Shown one piece after another: positions 27,243 to 35,318 of a stretch of DNA of 64,000 bases. Both the position numbers and the translations under genes were made by a program. Source of the DNA: Rubrobacter marinus (GTDB lineage: Bacteria; Actinomycetota; Rubrobacteria; Rubrobacterales; Rubrobacteraceae); NCBI RefSeq assembly GCF_011492965.1, contig NZ_CP045122.1:62001-126000 (forward strand), read 5' to 3'. Each line of letters starts with the position of its first letter. The stretch's first letter is position 1. The notes beneath the pieces were generated by a model. It did not search any database. It was not told the DNA's origin and worked only from the letters and a program-made list of their open reading frames with translations.

Positions 27243-28645
27243 ACGGGATGCAGGACATGCCGCAGGGCGGCGGGGGGATGCAGATGGCCCAGGACCTGGC
27301 GCTGCTCGCACCCGAGATCGCCGTTCTCCTCACGGCGGTCGGGGCGCTCGTCTTCGAGATGCTGCGCCTGCCGAAGGTCTCCCTGCCGTTCACCGTGATA
27401 GGGCTGCTCGTCGCCGCCGGCCTGACGGTGCCGCTCCTCGGCACCGAGACCACGGTCTTCTCCGAGACGTTCCGCGTGGACGCCCTCTCCGAGTGGGCCA
27501 AGCTCGTCCTCCTGCCGGCCACGGTCCTCTGCGTCGTCCTCTCTTACCCCGAGGTAAAGGACACCGACCGCGAGGGGACCGTGTACGTCCTCTTCTCGAT
27601 GACGGCGTTGGGGGCGCTCGTGCTCGCCGGAGCGGGGGACGTCATGTTCCTCGTAATCGGCGTGCTGCTCTCCAGCGTGGGCTCCTTCCCTTTGGTCGCC
27701 TACCCCCGCGACGACCGGGCCACCGAGGCGGGGATGAAGTACTTCGTCTTCGGGTCGGTGGCCCTCGCGGTCATGATCTTCGGGATCACCTACTGGTTCG
27801 GGGCGACGGGCTCCACTCTGATCTCGGACCTCCCCCGGCTTTCGGGTGCCCCGCTCGCCGCCGTCTTCGGCCTCGTCGCGGCGCTCGTCGGCCTGGGCTA
27901 CAAGGCCTCGCTCGTCCCGTTCCACTTCTGGGCCCCCGACGCCTACGACGGCGGCCCCGTCTCGGTGGCGGCGTTCCTCTCGGTGGTCCCGAAGACCGGC
28001 GCGATCTTCGCGATCGCCCAGATCGCGCGCGACCTCCCCGCCGGGGCGAGCGGCTGGCCGCTCGCCGTCGCCGCCCTGGCCGTGCTCTCGATGACCTACG
28101 GCAACCTCGCGGCACTCGTGCAGGAGAACGTCGTGAGGCTCCTCGCCTACTCGGCCATCGCCCAGTCCGGCTACTTCCTGCTCGGGGTCGTCGCCGTGGG
28201 GGAGAGCGGCCTCGCCGTGAGCTCCCTCGTGGTCTTCGCCGCCGCTTACGCCGCGATGAACATCGGGGCGTTCGCGGTCGTGGCGCTCGCCGGGCGGGAT
28301 CTCAGGGACTTCGCCGGCCTCGGACGGTCGAGGCCGGCGGCGGGGGCTGCGATGGTTGTCTTTTTGATCTCGCTCGTCGGCATCCCCCCCTTGGGCGGCT
28401 TCGTGGGCAAGTTCCTCCTCTTCGGCGCGGCCATCGACGCCGGGTTCGCGTGGCTCGCCATCGTCGGCATCCTAAACAGCGTCGTCTCGCTGGCCGTATA
28501 CCTAAGGATCGTGGTGTCGATGTACGGGCGGGCGAAGGAGGCCCCCGTCTCCCCGCGGCCGGTCGCGGCGGTATGGGTGACGGCGCTGGTCTTTACCGTC
28601 GGCGTGGGGCTCGCAGCACAGGTGCTGCTAGGGCGGGTGGCGTGA
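27239..28645 (+). CDS. NuoN-like antiporter subunit
   Basis: 468 residues, about 14 helices. NuoN signatures: E-A-G-M-K-Y-F-V-F-G-S-V, G-L-G-Y-K-A-S-L-V-P-F-H-F-W-A-P-D-A-Y-D-G-G-P, L-A-Y-S-A-I-A-Q-S-G-Y and G-I-P-P-L-G-G-F-V-G-K-F. The N-terminus is Met/Gln/Gly-rich before the first helix, which is unusual. Last gene of the complex-I-like operon; NuoC, E, F, G and I genes do not follow. Confidence 0.93.
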   Translation: MNGMQDMPQGGGGMQMAQDLALLAPEIAVLLTAVGALVFEMLRLPKVSLPFTVIGLLVAAGLTVPLLGTETTVFSETFRVDALSEWAKLVLLPATVLCVVLSYPEVKDTDREGTVYVLFSMTALGALVLAGAGDVMFLVIGVLLSSVGSFPLVAYPRDDRATEAGMKYFVFGSVALAVMIFGITYWFGATGSTLISDLPRLSGAPLAAVFGLVAALVGLGYKASLVPFHFWAPDAYDGGPVSVAAFLSVVPKTGAIFAIAQIARDLPAGASGWPLAVAALAVLSMTYGNLAALVQENVVRLLAYSAIAQSGYFLLGVVAVGESGLAVSSLVVFAAAYAAMNIGAFAVVALAGRDLRDFAGLGRSRPAAGAAMVVFLISLVGIPPLGGFVGKFLLFGAAIDAGFAWLAIVGILNSVVSLAVYLRIVVSMYGRAKEAPVSPRPVAAVWVTALVFTVGVGLAAQVLLGRVA

Positions 28646-28705
28646 GGGCACCAGACGGCGTGGATCCCGCCCATCCCTTGCTTGTTGCGTCTGCGGCGTG
28701 CTTGT

Positions 28706-28718
28706 GCGAATTATTCGC
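28706..28718 (+). promoter_or_regulatory. Fur-family box candidate upstream of the Fur gene
   Basis: GCGAATTATTCGC is a perfect 5-3-5 palindrome with AT core, ending six bases before the Fur ATG. The position suits autorepression; which metal is involved is not known. Confidence 0.5.
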
Positions 28719-28724
28719 GTCTGC

Positions 28725-29143
28725 ATGGAGACATCGTGTACCAAAACCTTGCGCGAGAGGGGGGTGCGCGTCACCCCTCAACGGGCCCACGTCTGGCGGC
28801 TCCTGGCGGGGTCGGGGGGTCACTTCCCGCCCGAGGAGATCTGGGAGCGTACGAGGGACGAGCTACCCGGGATGGAGCTTTCGACGGTCTACCGAATCCT
28901 GGACGCGTTGCGCGAAGCGGGCCTGGTGGTGGACAGCCGCTTGCCCGAGGGTCCGCGCGTCTTCGAGGCCCGGGCCTCGTCCCGCCCGCACCTCGTCTTC
29001 GAGCGGTGCGGGCGGGTGGGGCACCCCGAGCCCGAGGCGGCGGAGCGGCTCTCACGGGCGGCGGGGCGGAACCTCGGCGGGTCCGGGTCGAGGAGCTGCA
29101 CGTGGTCGCCCTGGGGCTGTGCGCCCGCTGCGCGGGGGATTGA
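28725..29143 (+). pseudogene. Fur-family metalloregulator, frameshifted near the C-terminus
   Basis: About 139 residues when one G is added near 29080 (GGC-GGG-GTC-CGG). Winged-helix part: R-G-V-R-V-T-P-Q-R-A-H-V-W-R-L-L, E-L-S-T-V-Y-R-I-L-D-A-L; dimerisation part R-P-H-L-V-F-E-R-C-G-R-V and, after the break, V-E-E-L-H-V-V-A-L-G-L-C-A-R-C-A-G. The first structural-zinc C-x2-C has Phe in place of its first Cys (codon TTC), an oddity worth checking. Next to a NicO-type Ni/Co permease, so a nickel- or zinc-responsive (Nur/Zur) role is possible. Confidence 0.8.
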
Positions 29144-29173
29144 CCCGCAAGGAAACCGAAGGGGAGGGTACGC

Positions 29174-29936
29174 GTGTCTGTGCTCGACGGTTGGCTGGAG
29201 GGGTTCATGCACGGCTCGGCAGGCTTAGGGATGGTGCTGCTGGTGAGCCTTTTGTTGGGTTTGCGGCACGCCTCGGACCCGGACCACCTGGCGGCGGTGA
29301 CCACGCTCGTCGCCTCCGACGAGGAGCGCGACAAGCTGCGGAAGGCGGGGCTTTTGGGGTTGGGGTGGGGCCTGGGCCACGGCACGACGCTCGTGCTCGT
29401 GGGGCTGCCGCTCGTGCTCGTGGGGCGCTACCTTCCCGAACCCGTCTCCCAGGCCGCCGAGGTCGTGATAGGGGTCATCATATTGCTGCTGGCCGTCCGG
29501 CTCCTCGCGAGGTGGCGACCGGGGCTCTTGCGCGCGCACACCCACGACCACCCCGCAGGGGGGGCGGCGCCTCACCGCCACGTGCACTCGCACGCGGGTA
29601 AAGTCGGCGGCAGCCACGAGCACCAGCACGCGAGCGCCCTGCGCACGCCGCTCTCGGCGTACGGCGTGGGCCTCGTACACGGGATCGGGGGGGCTCACGC
29701 TGCTTCTGCTCTCGACGATATCCGACAGGACCGAGGCCACGGTAGCGCTCCTGCTCTTCGCGGCGGGGACGGCCGTCTTCATGGCGGTGCTCTCGACCGT
29801 CTTCGGGCTCGTCATAGCGGGCGGGCCGATAGGACGAAACTTCGAGCGGGTGGCTCCGGTATTGGGGGTCCTGGGCGTGGCATTCGGCCTCTGGTACGCC
29901 CTCGGTGCCTTGGGCCTCGCGAATTACCCCTTCTAG
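29174..29936 (+). pseudogene. NicO-family Ni/Co transporter, frameshifted in a G7 run
   Basis: About 253 residues when the G7 run near 29690 is read as six or nine. Motifs: G-L-R-H-A-S-D-P-D-H-L-A-A-V (first helix), L-G-W-G-L-G-H-G-T-T, a His-rich cytoplasmic loop H-T-H-D-H-P...H-R-H-V-H-S-H (about 115-155), then G-L-V-H-G-I-G-G-L-T-L-L-L-L-S-T after the break and helices to N-Y-P-F. Members move Ni or Co across the membrane. GTG start with AGGGGAGGG upstream, directly after the Fur gene, probably one operon. Confidence 0.82.
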
Positions 29937-30241
29937 TCTACGAAGGGTGCGGGGCCGAATCGCTTGAGCGTTGTTCAAGCGTCGGTACAGGACCGGCCCC
30001 ACGAGCTGCCCGAGCATGAGGCGGAGCACGGCCCCGTGGAGAGCCCTTCTTGCCGCGGAACCCTTTCCAGATCTTCACGGCATTGGTCCAGCCGCTTGCC
30101 GGCTTCATGAGAGCCTGAGGGCGCTCCCACTTCCTCCGGGTAAAACTGGCGGGGAGGGCCGTCGCGCCGATGTCGCACGCGTCCTGCTCCGGGCGAATGG
30201 CCGCTCCGTGCGGGAGAAGGAAAGCAGGAAGGAGCACGACC
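29937..30241. other. Intergenic stretch with nested inverted repeats
   Basis: Contains CGCTTGA / TCAAGCG around 29960-29980 inside a wider GGGGCCG / CGGCCCC pair, likely a terminator for NicO. The minus strand of 29945-30029 translates to a short stretch resembling a TetR C-terminal tail, but it is not a continuous gene. Confidence 0.35.
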
Positions 30242-30859
30242 TTGAACCTTGCTCACCGCCTCGTTTGCCGTTCGGGACCTTGGCGGTGGTTTGTCCGGCG
30301 CAGGTTGGTCCCGTGGGCCCTCGAGGGGCTGAACCTGGGCGAGAACGTCCTCGAGCTGGGGCCCGGTCCCGGCCTCACCACCGACGTCCTCCGTGAGAGG
30401 GTCCCCCGCCTCACCGCCGTCGAGATCGACCCGCGGCTCGAAAGCGCCCTGCGCAAACGCCTGGGAGGCACCAACGTCGAGGTGGTCCGGGCGGACGCGA
30501 CGGCGCTGCCCTTCCCGGACGGCTCGTTCTCGGCCGTTCTATCGTTCACCATGCTGCACCACGTGCCGTCCGCGGCCCTCCAGGACAGTTTGCTGGCGGA
30601 GGCCCGGCGTGTGCTTGGCCCAAGGGGTGTCTTCGCGGGGACGGACAGCACGCCGAATCTAGCGGCGCGGTTGGCGCACCTGCGTGACACGTGGGTTCCG
30701 GTGGACCCGTCCACCTTCTCGCGCAGGCTCGGGGCGGCCGGGTTCCGCGACGTCGCGGTGAGTAAGGGACCCGGAGAGTTCAGGTTCCGCGCGTTCGGGC
30801 ATAGGGAGCGATCCGGCCTCAAAGCGGCGCCCTCCCTCTCCCTCCCTTCCTCGCGGTAA
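30242..30859 (+). CDS. Class I SAM-dependent methyltransferase
   Basis: 205 residues from TTG 30242, chosen because AAGGAG lies eight bases upstream; the frame is open to 30170. Motif I V-L-E-L-G-P-G-P-G-L-T-T, acidic motif L-T-A-V-E-I-D-P-R-L-E, motif IV F-S-A-V-L-S-F-T-M-L-H-H-V, then A-R-R-V-L-G-P-R-G-V-F-A-G-T-D. Substrate unknown. Independent of the toxin-antitoxin promoter that follows. Confidence 0.8.
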   Translation: MNLAHRLVCRSGPWRWFVRRRLVPWALEGLNLGENVLELGPGPGLTTDVLRERVPRLTAVEIDPRLESALRKRLGGTNVEVVRADATALPFPDGSFSAVLSFTMLHHVPSAALQDSLLAEARRVLGPRGVFAGTDSTPNLAARLAHLRDTWVPVDPSTFSRRLGAAGFRDVAVSKGPGEFRFRAFGHRERSGLKAAPSLSLPSSR

Positions 30860-30916
30860 GCCCCCGGACCGGGCCGCGCAAAGCTGAACCACCCAAGCGC
30901 ACGCTCCCGAAAACAC

Positions 30917-30954
30917 TTGACAGACTTGACAGAATCTGGAGCTCGCGGTAAGAT
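30917..30954 (+). promoter_or_regulatory. Promoter of the toxin-antitoxin operon with tandem TTGACA
   Basis: TTGACA at 30926-30931, a 17-bp spacer and TAAGAT at 30949-30954 form a near-consensus promoter 25 bp before the antitoxin ATG. CTTGACAGA occurs twice in a row (30916 and 30925), a direct repeat that could be an autoregulatory operator for the antitoxin. Confidence 0.75.
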
Positions 30955-30979
30955 TGTTTCGGAAGGACGGGAGGACTCG

Positions 30980-31573
30980 ATGCTCGGAGAGCTCGAACGC
31001 AGATTGGAGAGGTACGGACCGGAGGAGAGGGCGCGGCGCGAGAGGTTGATCGGCAGCCTCGCCTCGCTGGTCCTGTCCGACGACTCCGGCGAGAAGATGA
31101 GGGAGATCGAGGAGATCCTCGAGGGCTTCCCGAAGGTCTCCGAAGAGGAGGAGCCCTCGCCGGCGGCGCTTGAGGCCGCGAGGGCACGCAACTTGTTGCG
31201 GGTGCTCGAGGACCGCCGCCGTCTCAGGAGCGAGTGCTTGAGGCCCGCGGAGGTCGGCTCCTCCATGGGGGTGGGCCGCGAGAGGCTCAGGCAGTTGCGC
31301 GAGGCCGGCAGGTTGGTGGGGATACGCCAGGGTGAGAAGAGGCCGACGCTGTACCCGTACTGGCAGTTCGGGGGCGACGGGGGGGCGCTTCAGGGCCTCG
31401 AGGAGGTGGTGCGGGCCGCGCGCGAGGCCGGCATGGGGGAGGAGACGCTCCACTTCTTCGCCACGGAGCCGAACGGCAGGCTCGGGGGGGAGCGCCCGGC
31501 GGACCTGCTCAGGCGAGGGGAGGCCGGCAAGGTGGCCGAGGTATTGCGTTCCTCCGGCCTCGGCCGTTTCTAG
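30980..31573 (+). CDS. Xre/MbcA-type antitoxin of a RES toxin-antitoxin pair
   Basis: 197 residues from ATG 30980, with GGGAGG upstream. The N-terminal half is helical and charged; the central L-R-P-A-E-V-G-S-S-M-G-V-G-R-E-R-L-R-Q-L looks like a helix-turn-helix; the C-terminus L-G-G-E-R-P-A-D-L-L-R-R-G-E-A-G-K-V-A-E-V-L matches the toxin-binding DUF2384 (MbcA/ParS/Xre) domain. It neutralises the RES protein encoded 13 bp downstream and probably represses the operon. The annotated start excludes an in-frame TTG at 30917 that is the -35 hexamer. Confidence 0.82.
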   Translation: MLGELERRLERYGPEERARRERLIGSLASLVLSDDSGEKMREIEEILEGFPKVSEEEEPSPAALEAARARNLLRVLEDRRRLRSECLRPAEVGSSMGVGRERLRQLREAGRLVGIRQGEKRPTLYPYWQFGGDGGALQGLEEVVRAAREAGMGEETLHFFATEPNGRLGGERPADLLRRGEAGKVAEVLRSSGLGRF

Positions 31574-31586
31574 GGCGTCCCCGAGA

Positions 31587-32192
31587 TTGCCGCCGCCGAG
31601 GCTCAAGGCACCGCCGCGCGGAGCGCTGCCGGCGGTGGGCCTCCGCGCGTGGGACAAGCCCCTGTATAGGGTGCAGGGCTCGGTCCCGCACTCCGGCAGC
31701 CTCGGCACCGAGGCGTACCCGACGCCGCTGCACCGCTTCGACGCGCCCGCGGGCCGCTACCCGATCACCTACGCCAACGACTCCCGCGTCGGGGTCTTCG
31801 CCGAGGTCTACGTCGACAGGGGCCGCAGGCTCGGGATGGAGGACGCCGACCGGAGGCTGGTGCGCATCGAGCCGGACGCGCCGCTGCCGGTGTTGGACCT
31901 GCTCTCGGACGACACCTTGGGCCTGCTCGACCTGGACGAGCGCATCTCCACGGGCGACGACTACGAGCGGTGCCAGCAGTGGGCCCTGAAGGCGTACGAG
32001 TCCTTCGAGGAGCTCTGCGGCATCCGCTACGGTGCCAGGTGCGCCGGGCGCCGGACCGCGAACTACGCGCTCTTCGCCGACCGCTGCGCCTCGCGCGTCG
32101 AGGCGCGAGATCTCGGGCGGCTCGCGGACCTTGCGGACGTGGTCTTGGCCGCCGCCGACGTCTACAAGCTGCGGGTGCGGTTCCTGGCGTGA
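31587..32192 (+). CDS. RES-domain toxin-like protein
   Basis: About 201 residues (TTG 31587; GTG 31635 is the alternative start). RES fold features: P-L-Y-R-V, F-D-A-P-A-G-R-Y-P-I-T-Y-A-N-D-S and V-F-A-E-V-Y with the conserved Arg, Tyr and Glu. RES toxins of the MbcT/ParT type attack NAD+ or modify nucleotide-synthesis enzymes. In the last conserved block G-I-R-Y-G-A-R-C-A-G the position that is usually Ser (Y-x-S-R) reads Ala, which may weaken or alter activity. Directly downstream of its antitoxin, ending before a strong terminator. Confidence 0.75.
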   Translation: MPPPRLKAPPRGALPAVGLRAWDKPLYRVQGSVPHSGSLGTEAYPTPLHRFDAPAGRYPITYANDSRVGVFAEVYVDRGRRLGMEDADRRLVRIEPDAPLPVLDLLSDDTLGLLDLDERISTGDDYERCQQWALKAYESFEELCGIRYGARCAGRRTANYALFADRCASRVEARDLGRLADLADVVLAAADVYKLRVRFLA

Positions 32193-32317
32193 CCGAGACC
32201 TCGCGGCCGAGACGATACCGCACGAGCACGCCGGTCCTGCCTACCGCCCGCGGCCGGTGTACGCCGTGCTCGAGCCTGCGGATCCAACACGAGCGCGCGC
32301 CTCTGGTCTGCAGCGGC

Positions 32318-32349
32318 GAGCGCCCTCGGCCCTAGGGCCGAGGGCGCTC
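32318..32349 (+). terminator. Intrinsic terminator of the toxin-antitoxin operon
   Basis: Perfect 15-bp inverted repeat GAGCGCCCTCGGCCC / GGGCCGAGGGCGCTC with a 2-base centre, 125 bp after the toxin stop; a TCTTTTAG tract follows about 30 bases later. Confidence 0.65.
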
Positions 32350-32459
32350 CGAGGAAGGATCCGGCGGCTTCGGCTCTTTTAGTCGAGCCGGCACCTGCTC
32401 CACCGCCTTTTGGCGATCAAGTCGCGTGCGCCGGTAGATCGACATGCAGCTTTCATGGC

Positions 32460-32479
32460 TTCTTCACGGATTCTTCACG
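32460..32479 (+). promoter_or_regulatory. TTCTTCACG direct repeat (OmpR-type site) upstream of DUF4396 gene
   Basis: TTCTTCACG occurs at 32460-32468 and 32471-32479, one helical turn (11 bp) apart, about 92 bp upstream of the DUF4396 start. The same pair precedes the DUF305 gene at 33609. Tandem repeats with this spacing are typical OmpR/PhoB-family sites, and such a regulator is encoded at 34602. Confidence 0.6.
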
Positions 32480-32571
32480 CAGGACGGCTAAGCTTTTCGG
32501 CTCCGAGTTAAGAATAGAGTCGATTGGAGGCGTCGGATGAGGGCAGGCTTCGGGAGAAGGGGTTTCGCGCG

Positions 32572-33294
32572 ATGGACATGAACAACATGGACATGGGCAG
32601 CATGGAACCTATGATTCCCGCGTGGTTGACGGTGGTTTCCTGGCTCTTCGTGGGGATCGCGGTGCTGTGCGCGGTCGCGATCCTCTACGACGTTTACGGT
32701 CGCGGCTACCGTCAGCGCAACGGGGCCATGGAGGCGGTGTGGCCCATAACCGCTCTCTACCTCGGACCCCTCGGGCTCTGGGCCTACAACCGGTATGGCC
32801 GCCCCCGCAGCGACAAGTGGCGGAAGGAGAACGGCGCTCCCCCCGCGAAGAGCCTCCCCGTCGCCGCCGCGACCGGGGGCACCCCGGGCGGCGCCGCCTC
32901 GGCGGTAGGACACGTTATAGGCGTGCCGCTCGTCGTCTTCTCCGGCCTGACAATCGCTGGTGAGGCGCTCTGGGTAATGATCCTCGTCATCGCGGTAATC
33001 GCCACCCTGCTCCTGTTCGTATTCGAGTACTTCTTCTCGACCGTACCGAAGCGCGGTCTGCGCCGCTCGGGCAAGGGGCTCGGGGTGGCCCTGCTGATAG
33101 CGGTCGTAACGGTCCTGGCCTTCGACGTCGGCATGGGCGGCTGGATGCTGGTGATGCACTTCTTGCTCTTCATGCCCCCCCTCACCGACGTCACCTTCCT
33201 GTTCCTCATGCAGATCGGGTTGATCCTGGGCTTCCTGACCGGCTACCCGGCGGTGCTGTGGCTCGTCCGGCGCGGCATAAAGACGGCCGCGTGA
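32572..33294 (+). CDS. DUF4396 membrane protein
   Basis: 240 residues from ATG 32572. Met/Asn-rich start M-D-M-N-N-M-D-M-G-S-M, first helices about 17-38 and 51-66 (W-P-I-T-A-L-Y-L-G-P-L-G-L-W-A-Y), a Gly/Ala linker, then four helices carrying H-V-I-G (about 107), E-Y-F-F-S-T-V-P-K-R-G and M-H-F-L-L-F-M-P-P-L-T-D. This is the DUF4396 layout (often seen near copper genes); function unknown, metal-related transport possible. Preceded by the OmpR-type repeat shared with the downstream DUF305 gene. Confidence 0.8.
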   Translation: MDMNNMDMGSMEPMIPAWLTVVSWLFVGIAVLCAVAILYDVYGRGYRQRNGAMEAVWPITALYLGPLGLWAYNRYGRPRSDKWRKENGAPPAKSLPVAAATGGTPGGAASAVGHVIGVPLVVFSGLTIAGEALWVMILVIAVIATLLLFVFEYFFSTVPKRGLRRSGKGLGVALLIAVVTVLAFDVGMGGWMLVMHFLLFMPPLTDVTFLFLMQIGLILGFLTGYPAVLWLVRRGIKTAA

Positions 33295-33365
33295 ACGCGG
33301 CGAGCCCCAACCTTCCGCCCCTGACAGTTCGGATCTTGGGAGCCCCGTAGTAGCGGCCCCGCGGG

Positions 33366-33391
33366 CAGGGGAAACCTTCTGGTTTCCCCTG
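33366..33391 (+). terminator. Terminator hairpin after DUF4396 gene
   Basis: Perfect 11-bp stem CAGGGGAAACC / GGTTTCCCCTG with TTCT loop, 70 bp after the stop codon. Confidence 0.6.
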
Positions 33392-33515
33392 GTGCGTCGC
33401 CAGACGTGTTCCTACCGGATCCGGGATGGCCGCCGCAACCGGTCGTCCCTCGTCGGCGCCGCCTCGGGTGAGCGCCAGCCTACCGCTCGCCCCATCGACA
33501 TCGATCCTTCGCCGG

Positions 33516-33535
33516 TCCTTCACGGCTTCTTCACG
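33516..33535 (+). promoter_or_regulatory. TCCTTCACG/TTCTTCACG direct repeat upstream of DUF305 gene
   Basis: TCCTTCACG (33516-33524) and TTCTTCACG (33527-33535), 11 bp apart and about 73 bp before the DUF305 start. Matches the pair at 32460-32479, so both genes probably answer to the same response regulator. Confidence 0.6.
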
Positions 33536-33608
33536 ACGGTTGGTTACCTTCATCCGCGAGGACGGCCGAGCCTTCTCGGAGGCTCCAACCCAACGGGAGG
33601 AGATAGAA

Positions 33609-34520
33609 ATGAGCGACGCTTCAAACAAAGGGCCGAGGGAGATCTCGCATAGAAGTCTCGCTCCGGACGGCACGGACGCCGCGCGGCACGAGACACCTTC
33701 AGAGGAACCGAAGGACGCCGGGAGCGTCGCCGGGGGCCGCTCGAAGGCCAGGCCGGTGGTGGCCGGACTCGTCGCCGCGGCGCTGCTCGTGGTCGGGGGC
33801 GGGGCGGTCTACGCCCAGGGCCAGGGGAGCTCGATGATGGGTGGGAACAACGCGGAATCCGGGGCAGACGGCGGTAGCATGGGCGGTATGATGGACGGCG
33901 GCCAAATGGGTTCGATGATGGGCGGCGGGGGCGGTGTGGACTCGATGATGAGCGAGGGTATGATGAGCTCGTTCGACGAGGAGCAGCCGTTCGACCTGCA
34001 GTTTATCGACGGGATGACGATGCACCACGAGGGCGCGATCGTGTCGAGCGAGCACATGATTTCCGACTCCGAGCGGCCGGAGCTTCGCCGGCTCGCCGAG
34101 AACATCCGGCAGAGCCAGTCCGAGCAGGTAAAGCAGATGCAAGCCTGGCGCGAGGAGTGGTACCCCGACGCCGGACGAACCTCCGGGATGCCCGCCGGCA
34201 TGATGAACGAGGTGATGGGCGACGGCAGCATGATGGAAGGCATGATGGGCGGCTCCTTGCAGGAGACGATGGGTGGCAATGCGACCGACGAGATGTTCTT
34301 GCGGATGATGATCCCGCACCACCAGATGGCCGTCGACATGGCCGAGAAGGCGCTGAAAGAGGCCGATCACCCCGAGCTCGGGAAACTCGCCCGAACCATA
34401 AGGGACGAGCAGGCGGCGGAGATCGAGCTGATGAAGGGGTACCTGGACGAGATCGAAGCCGCGGGCAATGGGCAGGAAGACCGGAAGCCGGAGGCCGGTG
34501 AGCAGCACCACGGGCACTAG
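33609..34520 (+). CDS. DUF305 protein, membrane-anchored, Met-rich
   Basis: 303 residues from ATG 33609, with GGGAGGAG upstream. Charged cytoplasmic start, one transmembrane helix (about 47-68, ending V-Y-A-Q-G), then a linker rich in M-M-G-G / M-G-S-M (about 70-120), DUF305 unit one F-I-D-G-M-T-M-H-H-E-G-A-I (about 132), a second Met-rich linker, unit two F-L-R-M-M-I-P-H-H-Q-M-A-V-D-M-A (about 233) and a C-terminal E-Q-H-H-G-H. Faces outward. OmpR-type repeats upstream and a two-component system directly downstream suggest it is the regulated output, probably for Cu or a similar metal. Confidence 0.87.
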   Translation: MSDASNKGPREISHRSLAPDGTDAARHETPSEEPKDAGSVAGGRSKARPVVAGLVAAALLVVGGGAVYAQGQGSSMMGGNNAESGADGGSMGGMMDGGQMGSMMGGGGGVDSMMSEGMMSSFDEEQPFDLQFIDGMTMHHEGAIVSSEHMISDSERPELRRLAENIRQSQSEQVKQMQAWREEWYPDAGRTSGMPAGMMNEVMGDGSMMEGMMGGSLQETMGGNATDEMFLRMMIPHHQMAVDMAEKALKEADHPELGKLARTIRDEQAAEIELMKGYLDEIEAAGNGQEDRKPEAGEQHHGH

Positions 34521-34601
34521 GGAGGACGGCCACGGTTCGAGCTCAAGACGGGCTGGAAGGATCACCGGGACCTTGCGGTCGAGGAAGGCGTAGGGCGAGA
34601 G

Positions 34602-35318
34602 ATGGGTACGAAGCGCACGATACTGTTGGTCGACGACGAGCCGAAGCTCGTCAAGGTCGTGCGCGAGTACCTCGAACACGACGGCTACCGGGTCGTGAGC
34701 GCCGGCGACGGGCGGGAGGCGCTCGTGCGCTTCCGCGAGGCGCGGCCGGACCTAATCGTCCTCGACCTGATGCTGCCGGAGCTGGACGGTTTGGAGGTCT
34801 GTCGCCGCCTGCGGCGGGACTCGAACGTCCCGATAATCATGCTGACCGCCCGCGCCGAGGAGGTCGACGAGCTGGTGGGGCTGGAGTTGGGGGCCGACGA
34901 CTACGTCACCAAGCCCTTCAGCCCGCGGGCCCTGCTGGCCCGCATCCGCTCGGTCCTCCGGCGAGCAAACCCCACCGATAGCGGCGAGGAGACGCTCTCT
35001 GCGGGTCCGTTGCGCGTGGACCAGGCAAGGCACGAGGCGACCTGGGAGGGGGCACCGTTGTCGCTCACCCCGACCGAGTTTCGCCTCTTGGCTGCGCTTG
35101 CGAGGCGTCCAGGACGGGTTTTCGACCGGCTGATGCTCCTGGAGAGGATCCAGGGCGAGGCGTACGGCGGATACGAGCGCACAATCGACGCGCACGTGAA
35201 GAACCTGCGCAAGAAGCTCGCCGCGGTAGGCGGCGAGGCGGCCGCCACCAGCATCGCGACCGTGCCCGGCGTCGGCTACAAGATGGAGGAAGCCCGCCGT
35301 GCCCAACCGTCTGCGTAG
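34602..35318 (+). CDS. OmpR/PhoB-family response regulator
   Basis: 238 residues. Receiver domain with D-D-E near the N-terminus, phosphoacceptor in I-V-L-D-L-M-L-P (about 54), T of M-L-T-A-R and K of Y-V-T-K-P-F; C-terminal winged helix with T-P-T-E-F-R-L-L-A-A-L-A and the V-K-N-L-R-K-K-L recognition region, ending V-P-G-V-G-Y-K. It partners the kinase that overlaps its 3' end by 20 bp. Likely targets are the 11-bp TTCTTCACG repeats upstream of the DUF4396 and DUF305 genes. Confidence 0.93.
   Translation: MGTKRTILLVDDEPKLVKVVREYLEHDGYRVVSAGDGREALVRFREARPDLIVLDLMLPELDGLEVCRRLRRDSNVPIIMLTARAEEVDELVGLELGADDYVTKPFSPRALLARIRSVLRRANPTDSGEETLSAGPLRVDQARHEATWEGAPLSLTPTEFRLLAALARRPGRVFDRLMLLERIQGEAYGGYERTIDAHVKNLRKKLAAVGGEAAATSIATVPGVGYKMEEARRAQPSA

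Noticed and set aside
29945..30029. Short stretch resembling a TetR C-terminus on the minus strand
   Set aside because: Too short, no continuous frame upstream, no helix-turn-helix found.
31666..31681. ATAGGGTGCAGGGCT resembling the direct-type CsoR box
   Set aside because: It lies inside the RES toxin coding sequence (L-Y-R-V-Q-G-S, a conserved region) with no promoter use, so it is probably chance.
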